Below are positions 23,179 to 32,202 of a stretch of DNA of 64,000 nucleotides, piece by piece. The stretch comes from Pedobacter schmidteae (GTDB lineage Bacteria; Bacteroidota; Bacteroidia; Sphingobacteriales; Sphingobacteriaceae), in contig NZ_LS999839.1 of NCBI RefSeq assembly GCF_900564155.1, forward strand, positions 4,027,097-4,091,096. The letters are read 5' to 3'. The position numbers and the translations under genes were made by a program. The notes beneath the pieces are model-generated. The model ran no database searches and was not told where the DNA came from. It saw only the letters and a list, made by a program, of their open reading frames with translations. Numbering within the stretch: the stretch's first letter is position 1; each line of letters begins with the position of its first letter.

Positions 23179-24006
23179 GTGACCAAAAAAGATAAAATAC
23201 CATTTCATAGGGAGGAATTGAATGTATCCGAAATAGAGATTGCTTCTATGGAAGGAGTGGATAAATTTAATCTGGGGGCTCACAGAGATGATCACTATAT
23301 GTTTGTGATTCAGCAACAGGGTATGTTCGTATTGGAATTGGATTTTAACATAGTCACATTAAATGGTGCTTCACTAAGTTTTGTTACGCCAGGGCAGGTT
23401 CATAAATATATCGATCAAAAAAATAGTAAGGGCTGGTTCGTTTTTGTTGACCCTAAATTGCTGAGCATTCAGTACAGAGAAGTATTTGACACTTTTTTAC
23501 ATTATCGTCAGGTTGTTTCTGTGCAAAAAGAGGATGGCGTATTTGTGATGACAGATGCGTTGTCTGAATTACTGAATAACAAAAATATGCCTATGCAGAA
23601 AAATGTATTGCAATCATTGATACAAACTATTGTGGGTATGGTTGCTTCTCAGGTTTTGCAGGCTCAGGAGGAGCAAAGTGGTGTAAGTGGTTCCAAATAT
23701 ACATTGGTAACGAAGTTCAAGCAGTTGGTAAAAGAGAAATTTAAAGTCAACAAACAAGTGAAGGATTATGCAGGCATGCTTCATATCACGCCGCTTTACC
23801 TTAACGAAATGACAAAGAAAATAACAGGATTTTCTGCGAGTTACTGGATTCATCAGGAAATTATTCTGGAAGCAAAACGACTTTTATATTATACCGATTT
23901 GACCATAATGGAAATCGCATACGAAATTGGATATGAAGATCATGCCTATTTTTCGCGCTTCTTTAAAAAGAACACTGGCATTACAGCTTCTGCATTTAGA
24001 ATTTAA
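23179..24006 (+). CDS. AraC-family regulator of the adjacent siderophore module
   Basis: A 275-residue regulator with an N-terminal cupin-like sensing domain (FVIQQQGMFVLELDFN, SFVTPGQVHKYI) and a C-terminal AraC DNA-binding domain (about 170-275, with HITPLYLNEMTKKITGFSASYWI and MEIAYEIGYEDHAYFSRFFKKNTGITASAFR). The start is GTG at 23179; the next Met is at residue 24 and would remove part of the sensing domain. It lies directly upstream of an MFS transporter and a siderophore-interacting protein. The 9-mer CCAATTATA occurs both upstream of this gene (23132) and upstream of the MFS gene (24021), possibly its binding site. Confidence 0.87.
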   Translation: MTKKDKIPFHREELNVSEIEIASMEGVDKFNLGAHRDDHYMFVIQQQGMFVLELDFNIVTLNGASLSFVTPGQVHKYIDQKNSKGWFVFVDPKLLSIQYREVFDTFLHYRQVVSVQKEDGVFVMTDALSELLNNKNMPMQKNVLQSLIQTIVGMVASQVLQAQEEQSGVSGSKYTLVTKFKQLVKEKFKVNKQVKDYAGMLHITPLYLNEMTKKITGFSASYWIHQEIILEAKRLLYYTDLTIMEIAYEIGYEDHAYFSRFFKKNTGITASAFRI

Positions 24007-24020
24007 AAACTATATTTTGT

Positions 24021-24075
24021 CCAATTATACCCATTAAATACCTATCGGGGGTTGCTAAGCTGCATCCTAATTTTG
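24021..24075 (+). promoter_or_regulatory. Promoter and candidate AraC site of the MFS-SIP operon
   Basis: Two similar elements, CCAATTATAC (24021-24030) and CCATTAAATAC (24031-24041), lie head to tail at one helical turn, as AraC-family sites often do. An exact TAnnTTTG box, TAATTTTG, is at 24068-24075, 25 bp before the MFS start codon. The first 9 bases, CCAATTATA, recur before the AraC gene at 23132-23140. Confidence 0.4.
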
Positions 24076-24100
24076 CATCATAAAATTAAAAGAAATTTAT

Positions 24101-25279
24101 ATGAATGCAACGATTAGAAGAAATACAGATTTTTATAGCGCAACAATTCCGATCATCATATCTGTCTTTTCTGTTTACCTGAGTATAGGAATAACATTGG
24201 GAATACTACCCGAATATATCCGCTTTAGTTTAAAATATGGAAGTATGCTGGTAGGCATGGTTATAGGTTTGCAGGCCCTGGCAACTTTATTGACAAGAGC
24301 TTATGCAGGTAAAGTAACAGATATAAAGGGGGCCAAACTAAGTAGTCGTGTAGGAGCGCTATTGGTAATGCTGGCAGGTGTTTTGTATCTCACTGCACCT
24401 TTGTTTAGTCCAAATGCAATTGTCGTATTGGCTATTATATTGATATCAAGAACAGTTCACGGTGTATCGGAAAGTTTTGTGGTTACAGGAGCGTTGACCT
24501 GGGCTATTGGCCTGGTCGGGGCGGAAAAATCGGGAAGGGTAATGACCTGGAATGGTATTGCGATGTACGCGGGCATCGCTATAGGTGCGCCATTGGGTAT
24601 ATGGTTGAGCAAAAGTTTTGGGATAGAGGTTGCATTTGGCTTTATTATAATTTTATCCATTGTTAGCTGGCTTGCGCCAAATAAACTTCCTGAACTAAAT
24701 ATAGAAACAGTTCATAAACGAATGCCTTTCTATAAAGTTGTTAGCAAAATTGCGGGACCAGGGATGGCATTGGGACTCTCATCCATCGGATTTGTATGCA
24801 TATCTTCTTTTGTTGCCTTGTTTTTTGTTCAGAACCATTGGGGAGACGCATCATTGGCCTTTATGTTGTTTGGGGGTTTTTATGTCCTGGTAAGAATATT
24901 TTTTTCTACCTTCCCTGATAAATATGGAGCTTATAACGTTGCCTTTGTATCATTACTTATTGAAGTGGTTGGACAATTGACGCTGATGGCTTCTACTTCT
25001 AAAATGATGGCCATGATTGGTTGTAGTTTAACAGGGGCCGGATTCTCCCTCATTTTTCCCTCATTAGGTGTTTTGGTGGTTAAAAAAGTGACGCCACAAA
25101 TGCGGGGAACTGCGTTAGGGGCATATGCAGCATTTTTTGATTTGTCATTGGGAATGGCAGCACCCATGGCCGGGTTGCTAGCAAGCTGGTACAATTATGA
25201 CTCGGTTTATCTTTTCGGAGGGATCAGCTGCACAGTTGCTATCATGGTATTGGTGTTAGGAAAAAATAAGGAAGCATAA
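24101..25279 (+). CDS. MFS transporter, probably siderophore- or metabolite-related
   Basis: A 392-residue major-facilitator protein with about twelve hydrophobic segments. TRAYAGKVTDIKGAK fits the conserved loop between TM2 and TM3 (G-x-x-x-D-x-x-G), and the corresponding DKYG lies in the second half. Substrate and direction are not visible. It is flanked by an AraC regulator and, 79 bp downstream, a siderophore-interacting protein. Export or import of a siderophore or related chelate is the best inference. Confidence 0.85.
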   Translation: MNATIRRNTDFYSATIPIIISVFSVYLSIGITLGILPEYIRFSLKYGSMLVGMVIGLQALATLLTRAYAGKVTDIKGAKLSSRVGALLVMLAGVLYLTAPLFSPNAIVVLAIILISRTVHGVSESFVVTGALTWAIGLVGAEKSGRVMTWNGIAMYAGIAIGAPLGIWLSKSFGIEVAFGFIIILSIVSWLAPNKLPELNIETVHKRMPFYKVVSKIAGPGMALGLSSIGFVCISSFVALFFVQNHWGDASLAFMLFGGFYVLVRIFFSTFPDKYGAYNVAFVSLLIEVVGQLTLMASTSKMMAMIGCSLTGAGFSLIFPSLGVLVVKKVTPQMRGTALGAYAAFFDLSLGMAAPMAGLLASWYNYDSVYLFGGISCTVAIMVLVLGKNKEA

Positions 25280-25358
25280 AACGAATTGTTGAAAGATTGG
25301 CTTTTTTTCAAAACAACCGGCAGTAAAGACGATTTATAGAATTACAAACATTAATAAT

Positions 25359-26168
25359 ATGGAAACAGGACGCATACAACTTGAATTATTTGTCAGCAAA
25401 AAAAAGTACCTCACACCACATTATATTCGCATAACACTTACGGGCGATGGAATTGAAGCCATTGCCAATACGACCGTCGGTATAAACAATAAAATTTTGA
25501 TTCCACCGGCAGGGCTTTCTAAAATTTATTTTCCGAAGTATGATGCTGAAAAAAGGCAATGGATTGAGCTATCTGATGAAATAAGACCTTGGGTGAGGAC
25601 CTATACCCATCGTGGAATTGATCTGGAAAAGAAAGAAATATGGATTGACTTTGTGGCGCACGGCGATGAGGGACCGGCATCCGCCTGGGCTATAAATGCC
25701 AGGCCAGGTGACGTATTGGGGGTAATGATGAAAGAAAAAAAAACGGAATTATATCCCCAGGCTGACAACTATATATTAATTGCAGATGCTACGGGTATCC
25801 CGGTTTTAGGTGCTATTTTGGAAGACCTGCCTGCTACGGCCAAAGGGATTTGTATTATTGAAGTCCATGGTAAGGAAGACGAACAAAATTTGGAAACGAA
25901 AGCAAATATGGAGTTCCAATGGTTGCATAATGACAGTCCCCAAAAAAGGAGCTTACTACCTGCAATGTTAAAGCGTTTGGAGTTGCCGGAAAAGAGTCGT
26001 TATGCATACGTTGCGGCCGAATTTTCAGCAGTAAAAGAAATCCGCGAATACCTACGGAAGGGGAAAAAATGGCAACGTGACGAGTTGGATGCATTTTCTT
26101 ATTGGAAATCGGGGGTAGCAGAGGATAAATCCGCGACCGAACGCCGTCAGGAAATGTCTGAAGAATAA
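25359..26168 (+). CDS. Siderophore-interacting protein (FAD-dependent ferric reductase)
   Basis: Cytosolic flavoprotein of 269 residues, related to ViuB/YqjH, which reduces iron in ferric siderophores so that it is released. The FAD motif is RTYTHR (residues 80-85), followed by DFVAHGDEGPASAWA (about 98-111), both diagnostic of the family. The C-terminal NAD(P)H-binding part has LIADATGIPVLGAILEDLP. Its neighbours, an AraC regulator and an MFS transporter, make a compact siderophore module separate from the heme island. Confidence 0.9.
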   Translation: METGRIQLELFVSKKKYLTPHYIRITLTGDGIEAIANTTVGINNKILIPPAGLSKIYFPKYDAEKRQWIELSDEIRPWVRTYTHRGIDLEKKEIWIDFVAHGDEGPASAWAINARPGDVLGVMMKEKKTELYPQADNYILIADATGIPVLGAILEDLPATAKGICIIEVHGKEDEQNLETKANMEFQWLHNDSPQKRSLLPAMLKRLELPEKSRYAYVAAEFSAVKEIREYLRKGKKWQRDELDAFSYWKSGVAEDKSATERRQEMSEE

Positions 26169-26241
26169 GTGTTTTGATCAGTTTTGTGGAGCAGTTAATA
26201 GCCTCCAAAAAATGATTTGATTTATATCTTTTCAGGATTTA

Positions 26242-26667
26242 CTATAAAATCCAGTAAGCCAGGAAATGAGACAAAGCAATGAATAAACAAAGTGGACTGT
26301 AAAATCTGGTATCCATTTTGGCAAATTTACTTTGAATGTGTCTTTTAGTAAAACCAACATAATTAAAATCACCAAGTGCGCGTATCAGAAAAATGATAGC
26401 GATGCCTGGTACTAAATAGTGGATGATATTTTTTGCTATGTCGAATGTGATAAAACCAACCAAAGTAAGATCTGTCAACATAAAGAAGAGCAAACCTAAT
26501 GCAACTGTTAAGGTGCCCAAAATACCGGGACTGAACATTTTTTTTTCATCGCTATTGGTGGGTATAGCCGAGTCAATAGCCCATGTGCCGCCAAAGGCCC
26601 AATAGATGTGAAGCAAAGCAATTAGCAGGAAAATAAGGCTGTTTAAAATAAGTAGTGCGTACATCAT
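26242..26667 (-). CDS. DUF3995 integral membrane protein
   Basis: A 141-residue protein with four predicted membrane helices. ATG at 26667 gives MMYALLILNSLIFLLIALLH; an ATG one codon in is equally good. The stretch LLHIYWAFGGTWAIDSAIP is the hallmark of DUF3995, with HxYWAxGG at the first helix, and GDFNYVGFTKR is also typical. Function of the family is unknown. It is monocistronic and convergent with the siderophore-interacting protein gene. Confidence 0.85.
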   Translation of the reverse strand: MMYALLILNSLIFLLIALLHIYWAFGGTWAIDSAIPTNSDEKKMFSPGILGTLTVALGLLFFMLTDLTLVGFITFDIAKNIIHYLVPGIAIIFLIRALGDFNYVGFTKRHIQSKFAKMDTRFYSPLCLFIALSHFLAYWIL

Positions 26668-26739
26668 AAGTATAGGCAAATATATAGTAAATATAAAAAC
26701 CGTTCACCTTGCGCTGGCGTATAAGGTAAATTCAACTAT

Positions 26740-26954
26740 CATAAGGTTCATTTCGACGGGCGAAATTGCCTTTCTACCTATTGTCTATTTCCCTGAAGCT
26801 CTTTTGGCCGTAACTTTAACCTGTCAATCTTACCCTTCAACAGTTTAAGATATGTGAAGATTGCGAAGGGGAAGACATGTTTTTTTAAGGGTTAGCGATT
26901 AATTTTCGCAGTTTAAGGATCCGTAAGTAGTGTGGCGCTGCTTACGGATTTTTT
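26740..26954 (+). ncRNA. Candidate structured small RNA (unassigned)
   Basis: The 537-bp gap 26668-27204 has no supportable gene. Within it are hairpins ATTTCG/CGAAAT (26750-26766) and CAATCTT/AAGATTG (26825-26863), with the intrinsic terminator at 26919-26954 last. No rightward gene lies upstream that would need that terminator. No clear TAnnTTTG promoter was found, and I do not match it to 6S, SRP or tmRNA, so the call is weak. Downstream, 26955-27131 shows nothing recognisable. Confidence 0.3.
26919..26954 (+). terminator. Intrinsic terminator without an upstream gene
   Basis: ATCCGTAAG (26919-26927) and CTTACGGAT (26941-26949) form a perfect 9-bp stem followed by six T. Rightward orientation. 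The preceding protein gene is on the other strand. Confidence 0.8.
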
Positions 26955-27131
26955 GTTAGAGCAGTCGCTATATCAAACAGGTACCTCATACAGGTACATA
27001 GTAGGTGTAAATACGGGCAATGTAGTATCAATATGGCTGTCAGGTATAGCCAGCCTAGCTATTATAATTAGAGTTACAAACAACAAATGTGCTTTGAAAA
27101 AAAATATTGAATCCTCTCGAGGGATGTAAAA

Positions 27132-27139
27132 TATCTTTG
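27132..27139 (+). promoter_or_regulatory. -7 box of the fucosidase promoter
   Basis: TATCTTTG matches TAnnTTTG exactly, 65 bp upstream of the GH29 start codon, giving a leader of about 60 nt. No strong -33 element seen. Confidence 0.5.
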
Positions 27140-27204
27140 TAGATTTAAAGGAATATGCTAGTTATAACGGTAGCATTAAATAAATGGTAAATCAAGCCTA
27201 AACG

Positions 27205-28668
27205 ATGAAGATATTATTCCTTTTTACCGCTTATAGTTTTTTTGTTTTTGCGACAGCTAATGCGCAATCTTCTGCTCCTAAGCCTTACGGTGCGGTACCT
27301 TCCGAAAGGCAGTTGAAGTGGCAGGAAACGGAAATGTATTGTCTGGTACATTTTACACCTACCACTTTTCAGAACAAAGAGTGGGGCTATGGCGATGCCG
27401 AGCCATCTTTGTTTAATCCTTTAAAATTTAATGCCCTGCAAATTGTTCAGGCAGCCAAAGCAGGGGGCTTCAAGGGACTGATTGAAGTGGCAAAACATCA
27501 CGATGGTTTTGCCTTATGGCCTACCAAGACTTCGGCTTATAATATTAGTAAAAGTGGCTGGAGAGGTGGTAAGGGCGATATGGTAAAAGAATTTCAGCTG
27601 GCTGCAAAAAAAGAAGGCTTAAAATTTGGTGTTTACTGCTCGCCCTGGGATAGGAACAATCCAAAATATGGTACGCCGGATTATGTTGAGGATTATAGAA
27701 ATCAGATAAAAGAGTTATATAGCAATTACGGAGAGCTTTTTATCAGTTGGCACGATGGGGCCAACGGTGGCGATGGTTATTATGGAGGTAAAAAAGAACA
27801 GCGAAAAGTAGATCAGTCCAAGTATTACGACTGGTTGAATACCTGGACAAATATAACGAGGAGGATGCAGCCCAACGCGGCCATATTTAGCGATATTGGT
27901 TTGGATGTGCGTTGGTTGGGTAACGAAAGAGGTCTGGCGCCGGAAACCAGTTGGGCCACCATTGATATTAAAGGGAAAGATGGTAAACCGGCTATGCCTG
28001 GATTTATGGACGAATCGAACCTGGGTACAGGTACAAGAAATGGGAAAAAATGGATTCCTTTTGAAGCCGATGTACCCCTAAGACCAGGCTGGTTTTATCA
28101 TAAGGATCAGGATGACCAGGTGAAATCTGTAGCCCAGTTATTTCATATTTATTGCAGTTCTGTGGGGCGTGGCGGTTGTTTGGACCTAGGATTGTCGCCC
28201 ACACCTGAAGGTTTATTGCACCAGAATGATGTGGATACCCTGGCTAAGTTTGGTGCTATGCTAAAGCAGCTGTTTGCACACAACCTGGCCACGCAGGCAA
28301 AGATCACGTTGTCGAATGTCCGTGCCGGACAGCAACGCTTGTTTGGTGCAGCCAACCTGACAGATAATGATCGCTATAGCTATTGGGCAACTGATGAAAA
28401 GGTTCACGAGGCTGCAGCTGAACTCAGTTTTACAAAACCGGTAAGTTTTTCTATCGTCAGGCTTCGGGAAAATATTAAACTGGGGCAGCGGATAGATAGT
28501 GTAATTGTGCAGGTTTATAAGGACAAGGCCTGGGTGGATATTGCACAGGCAACAAGCATTGGTGCTGGTCGCATTATCCGGCTGCCACAAACGCAGAAGG
28601 CCGATCGGTTGAGGCTGAAGATCTTTGCTCCGGTATGCATTGCCATGAGTGAAATTGGGCTGTATTAA
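27205..28668 (+). CDS. Alpha-L-fucosidase, glycoside hydrolase family 29
   Basis: Secreted GH29 enzyme of 487 residues, removing alpha-L-fucose from glycans. The signal peptide is MKILFLFTAYSFFVFATANAQ. The barrel has EMYCLVHFTPTTFQNKEWGYG, EVAKHHDGFALWPTKTSAYN and GVYCSPWDR. The catalytic nucleophile is most likely D184 in FISWHDGANG. A C-terminal domain (about 380-487) resembles the F5/8-type beta domain of GH29-B enzymes. It is followed 42 bp later by a TonB receptor, suggesting a small uptake pair. Confidence 0.92.
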   Translation: MKILFLFTAYSFFVFATANAQSSAPKPYGAVPSERQLKWQETEMYCLVHFTPTTFQNKEWGYGDAEPSLFNPLKFNALQIVQAAKAGGFKGLIEVAKHHDGFALWPTKTSAYNISKSGWRGGKGDMVKEFQLAAKKEGLKFGVYCSPWDRNNPKYGTPDYVEDYRNQIKELYSNYGELFISWHDGANGGDGYYGGKKEQRKVDQSKYYDWLNTWTNITRRMQPNAAIFSDIGLDVRWLGNERGLAPETSWATIDIKGKDGKPAMPGFMDESNLGTGTRNGKKWIPFEADVPLRPGWFYHKDQDDQVKSVAQLFHIYCSSVGRGGCLDLGLSPTPEGLLHQNDVDTLAKFGAMLKQLFAHNLATQAKITLSNVRAGQQRLFGAANLTDNDRYSYWATDEKVHEAAAELSFTKPVSFSIVRLRENIKLGQRIDSVIVQVYKDKAWVDIAQATSIGAGRIIRLPQTQKADRLRLKIFAPVCIAMSEIGLY

Positions 28669-28710
28669 TATTGATTTGGAGGTAGTATATTTGCCGCTCG
28701 AAATCAAACC

Positions 28711-30636
28711 ATGATGTATTTAAAACGCAGTACTTTTTCAATAATTGTTTTTTCAACGTTCTGTATGCTCTTTACACTCTCTGTGCTCCCTAACGTGGCT
28801 CTTTATGCCCAACAGCCTTTGGTGAAGCTAAAGGGCGATAGCATTAATAAGTTGAACGAGGTAGTGGTACAAGAGAACAGGTTGCATCTGCCTTTTTCTA
28901 AGCAAAACAGAAACATCTGGATTATCGACAGAGAGAAGATTAAAACGCTTCCCGCCAGGTCGATTAGTGAATTGCTGAGTTATGTTTCCGGAATAGATGT
29001 CCGTCAGCGTGGTCCTGGTGGTCTGCAGGCTGACATCAGCATTGATGGAGGCACATTTGACCAGTCGCTGGTGTTGATCAATGGAATTAAAGTTTCTGAT
29101 CCTCAAACGGGGCATAACATGATGAACCTACCCATCAGTATGGACGATATTGATCATATTGAAGTACTGCGTGGATCTGCATCAAGAGTATATGGAATTA
29201 ATGCCTTAACGGGGGCAATTAATATTGTTACACGAAATGCTTCGCAAACAGGGGCCACTGCAAACGTATTTGCAGGTAGCAGTTTTAAGGACAATGTATC
29301 CGGAAGTAAATATTATAACTACGGAATTCGGTTAAGTGGCAACCTGGTATTAAATGGATCGAGTCACTTATTGTCGGCCGGACAGGAGGCCGGTAATGGC
29401 TACCGTTACAATACGGCTTTTAATAATCAGAAAATTTACTACCAGGGGAAGTATGCCGCAGGGAAAACAGATGTGATTGATGTACTGGCAGGGTATACGC
29501 ATAATAACTTTGGTGCCAATGCTTTCTATTCTTCTCCAGGTGATAAGGAATCTGAGGAAACGGTAAAGACTGCACTAGCCTCTGTAGCTTACACAACTAA
29601 GTTAAGCGATAACTGGACTATCGTTCCAAGGATCAGTTATAGGAACAATGTAGATGATTATTTATATATCAAACAGACGCCGGAAAAATTTCGCAATCAC
29701 CATATTACCAATGTATTTGATGCCGAGCTGAACAATACCATTGTAACCCGCATCGGGACATTTGGATTGGGACTTGAGGCCAGGACCGAACGTATCAATA
29801 GTACCAACCTGGGGAAACGCAATCGCAATAATGCTGGGGTGTTTGCTGAATACAAATTTGAACCGCTGGAACGTTTGCTGATCAATGCCGGCGCGTATAC
29901 GAATTACAATTCCGATTATGGCTGGCAGGCCTTTCCGGGATTGGATGCCGGATATAATTTTTATGGCAACTGGCGTGTGTTTGCCAATGTAGGTACCGGG
30001 CAGCGCTTGCCTACCTATACCGATTTGTATTATAAAGGGCCTACCAATATTGGTAATGCGCAGTTAAAACCTGAGCAATCAAAGTATGCCGAGGGTGGTG
30101 TTAAATTTAATAATGAGCGATTGTCGTTAAATGCCAGTTATTTTATACGTCGCATAGATCGTTTTATAGATTGGGTAAAAACCTTGCAGACCGACCCTTG
30201 GCAGCCACAGAATTTTAGCAGAATAAACACGCAGGGTTTTACTTTTAGTGCCGATTATACGCTGATGCCGGGAGTTGAGGCAGCTTTGAGTAATGTAAAG
30301 TTGGGCCTGGCTTACACCAACCTGAATCCCGATTTTAAAAAGACACTAAGTACAGCCGTTTTTTCTCGTTACGCACTGGAAAGTTTAAGGAACCAATTGA
30401 GCAGTACGGTAAGTGCCGACGTTTACAAACAGTTTTCGCTGACCTTAACTACCCGTTATTGCGAGCGGATTAGTTACAAGGACTATATGGTTATGGATGC
30501 CCGGTTATCCTTTAAACAAAAACACTACAGCATTTATGCGGATGGTGCCAACTTGTTTAATGTTCAGTACATCGAAGCAGGAGCAGTGCCAATGCCGGGT
30601 TCCTGGTTTACATTGGGACTGAAAACAGGTTTCTAG
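28711..30636 (+). CDS. TonB-dependent receptor
   Basis: Outer-membrane receptor of 641 residues with a signal peptide ending near LYAQ. It has a TonB-box-like LNEVVVQENR, a plug domain (about 60-175: LPARSISELLSYVSGIDVRQRGPGG, DGGTFDQSLVLINGIKVSDPQTGH, IEVLRGSASRVYGINALTGAINIVTR) and a barrel ending TLGLKTGF. It lacks the carboxypeptidase-like and STN domains seen in the SusC proteins of this window and is close in size to BtuB-type receptors. The substrate is unknown; no cobalamin riboswitch is visible in the 42-bp gap. Its stop overlaps the convergent gene by 4 bp. Confidence 0.88.
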   Translation: MMYLKRSTFSIIVFSTFCMLFTLSVLPNVALYAQQPLVKLKGDSINKLNEVVVQENRLHLPFSKQNRNIWIIDREKIKTLPARSISELLSYVSGIDVRQRGPGGLQADISIDGGTFDQSLVLINGIKVSDPQTGHNMMNLPISMDDIDHIEVLRGSASRVYGINALTGAINIVTRNASQTGATANVFAGSSFKDNVSGSKYYNYGIRLSGNLVLNGSSHLLSAGQEAGNGYRYNTAFNNQKIYYQGKYAAGKTDVIDVLAGYTHNNFGANAFYSSPGDKESEETVKTALASVAYTTKLSDNWTIVPRISYRNNVDDYLYIKQTPEKFRNHHITNVFDAELNNTIVTRIGTFGLGLEARTERINSTNLGKRNRNNAGVFAEYKFEPLERLLINAGAYTNYNSDYGWQAFPGLDAGYNFYGNWRVFANVGTGQRLPTYTDLYYKGPTNIGNAQLKPEQSKYAEGGVKFNNERLSLNASYFIRRIDRFIDWVKTLQTDPWQPQNFSRINTQGFTFSADYTLMPGVEAALSNVKLGLAYTNLNPDFKKTLSTAVFSRYALESLRNQLSSTVSADVYKQFSLTLTTRYCERISYKDYMVMDARLSFKQKHYSIYADGANLFNVQYIEAGAVPMPGSWFTLGLKTGF

Positions 30637-31283
30637 CCCATTTCTTCTATCTGGTCCGAATTGTAAGTAAATATGCCTTTGCTTTGTGTTAGCGATTGCT
30701 TCAGCATGGCCGAGGCTACTTTTTCTATGTGAATGCTGCGGTATTTTTTTAGGCCTCCAATCAACAAGGGGTTTAAAATCCGCATCAATCCGATCATAAA
30801 ACCTTCGGCACTACGCTGTTCTGTACGCTCGCCCACCAGCAAGGAGGGACGGTAAATATGGACGCTTTGAAAAGGAATACTCTTTAGATCCCGTTCTACT
30901 TCACCTTTCAGCCGGGAGTAAAAGATAGAGGCATGAACATTGGCGCCCAGGGCTGATACCAGGTGGTACTGTTGCACGCCGTTTTGATGGGCCATAAAGG
31001 CAATGTCCAGCGGATATTGATAATCTATCTTTCGATATTGCTGTTCGTCGGGCGTTTTACTTTTTGTGGTACCAAGGGCACAAAATACCACATCTCCTTT
31101 AATGTCGTCCTGATGGTTTTCAAGCCGGTCAAAATCAACCACCAGTTGTTTCAATTTAGGGTGTTGCAGTTGTATTTCCTTTCTTAAAATGGCGGTTACG
31201 CTTGTATAATAAGGGTGATCTAATAGTTTTTGTAACAAATTGTTGCCAATTAAACCCGTAGCTCCGGCTATTATTGCTTCCAT
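30633..31283 (-). CDS. NAD(P)-binding Rossmann protein (TIP30/HTATIP2-like)
   Basis: Cytosolic atypical short-chain reductase of 216 residues. The nucleotide-binding motif is GATGLIGNNLL (residues 7-17). DVVFCALGTTKSKTPDEQQYRKIDYQYP is the family hallmark, and YSRLKGEVE holds the Y-x-x-x-K pair. Members are NADPH-binding proteins with uncertain substrates. Monocistronic. Its 3' end overlaps the TonB receptor stop by 4 bp (CTAG). Confidence 0.88.
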   Translation of the reverse strand: MEAIIAGATGLIGNNLLQKLLDHPYYTSVTAILRKEIQLQHPKLKQLVVDFDRLENHQDDIKGDVVFCALGTTKSKTPDEQQYRKIDYQYPLDIAFMAHQNGVQQYHLVSALGANVHASIFYSRLKGEVERDLKSIPFQSVHIYRPSLLVGERTEQRSAEGFMIGLMRILNPLLIGGLKKYRSIHIEKVASAMLKQSLTQSKGIFTYNSDQIEEMG

Positions 31284-31477
31284 TTATGATAAATATAGGA
31301 GATTAACAATCAGATCAGGCATAAGTTTTATCAATTGCGACTTAAATTCTTTGAAATATTTTATAATATTAGCAGGGATATTTATTAGATTTATCAGAAA
31401 GTTACCTCTCGTTGTTAAGAAAATATTATTGTTGTTTTAAAAGATCCGGATACATGGACAGCAGTGTAACAAATACT

Positions 31478-31485
31478 TAGATTTG
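31478..31485 (+). promoter_or_regulatory. -7 box of the ECF sigma gene
   Basis: TAGATTTG, an exact TAnnTTTG match, 48 bp upstream of the sigma factor ATG. The 250-bp divergent region 31284-31533 contains nothing else recognisable. Confidence 0.45.
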
Positions 31486-31533
31486 CGCTTTGTTGATAGG
31501 GATTTAAATAAGGAAGGTATAAAAACTTAAAAA

Positions 31534-32109
31534 ATGTGCTCATATAGTTCGGAAGGCTTTACAGATGAAAAATTGATTGAACTGATTCGTGAAGATGACG
31601 ATCGGCAAGCTTTCGATGAATTGTACAACAGGCACTGGAAATACCTTTTTACGGCTTCATTTAATATGACCAGGGATAGAGATGATAGTCTGGATATCTG
31701 TCAGGCTGTATTTTTATGGCTTTGGGAACACCGTAAAACGCTGAACATCAAAACAAGTGTAAGAGGGTATTTGTACAGCTCAATAAAATATAAGATTGCC
31801 AACTTTATCAGAAGAGGTAAAATACGTGATCACTTTTTTGATGAGTTGAAACGGGTAGACTCCACGGCTTTTCAGGAGAACGAACTGGAAGTAAAAGAGT
31901 TGAAAGTGCTGATCAACCAGCTGATCAACGACCTTCCTCAAAAATGCAGGGAGGTGTTTCAACTGAGCAGAAACGAGAACATGACCCATAAACAGATTGC
32001 CGATAAATTAGGCATTTCGGAGAAGACTGTAGACGACCACATCTTGCGGGCATTAAAGAAGCTTAAAACCCCATTGAATAAATTAGCTACAGTTTTTTTA
32101 ATGCTGTAA
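31534..32109 (+). CDS. ECF RNA polymerase sigma-70 factor (SusC-linked type)
   Basis: Extracytoplasmic-function sigma factor of 191 residues. Region 2 is about 22-92 (AFDELYNRHWKYLFTASFNMTRDRDDSLDICQAVFLWLWEHR) and region 4 about 125-180 (LPQKCREVFQLSRNENMTHKQIADKLGISEKTVDDHILRALKKL). It is of the type paired with FecR and a signalling SusC in Bacteroidota. The FecR gene follows after 93 bp. Expected action: released from FecR when SusC binds its ligand, then transcribes the locus from 33590. Confidence 0.92.
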   Translation: MCSYSSEGFTDEKLIELIREDDDRQAFDELYNRHWKYLFTASFNMTRDRDDSLDICQAVFLWLWEHRKTLNIKTSVRGYLYSSIKYKIANFIRRGKIRDHFFDELKRVDSTAFQENELEVKELKVLINQLINDLPQKCREVFQLSRNENMTHKQIADKLGISEKTVDDHILRALKKLKTPLNKLATVFLML

Positions 32110-32202
32110 ATCAGTTGCTTGTCATTTATTTTATTTTTTTTTTAAGTAGGAACAGGTGTATGTCCACATTTAAGTGCCATAGTTATAAAGGCACATTAAA
32201 AG

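Noticed and set aside
26932-27129. Possible 65-codon gene
   Set aside because: Its start lies inside the stem-loop of a strong intrinsic terminator and it begins with GTG without any supporting signal.
28669-28710. Cobalamin riboswitch before the BtuB-sized TonB receptor
   Set aside because: The gap is only 42 bp and shows none of the conserved riboswitch boxes.
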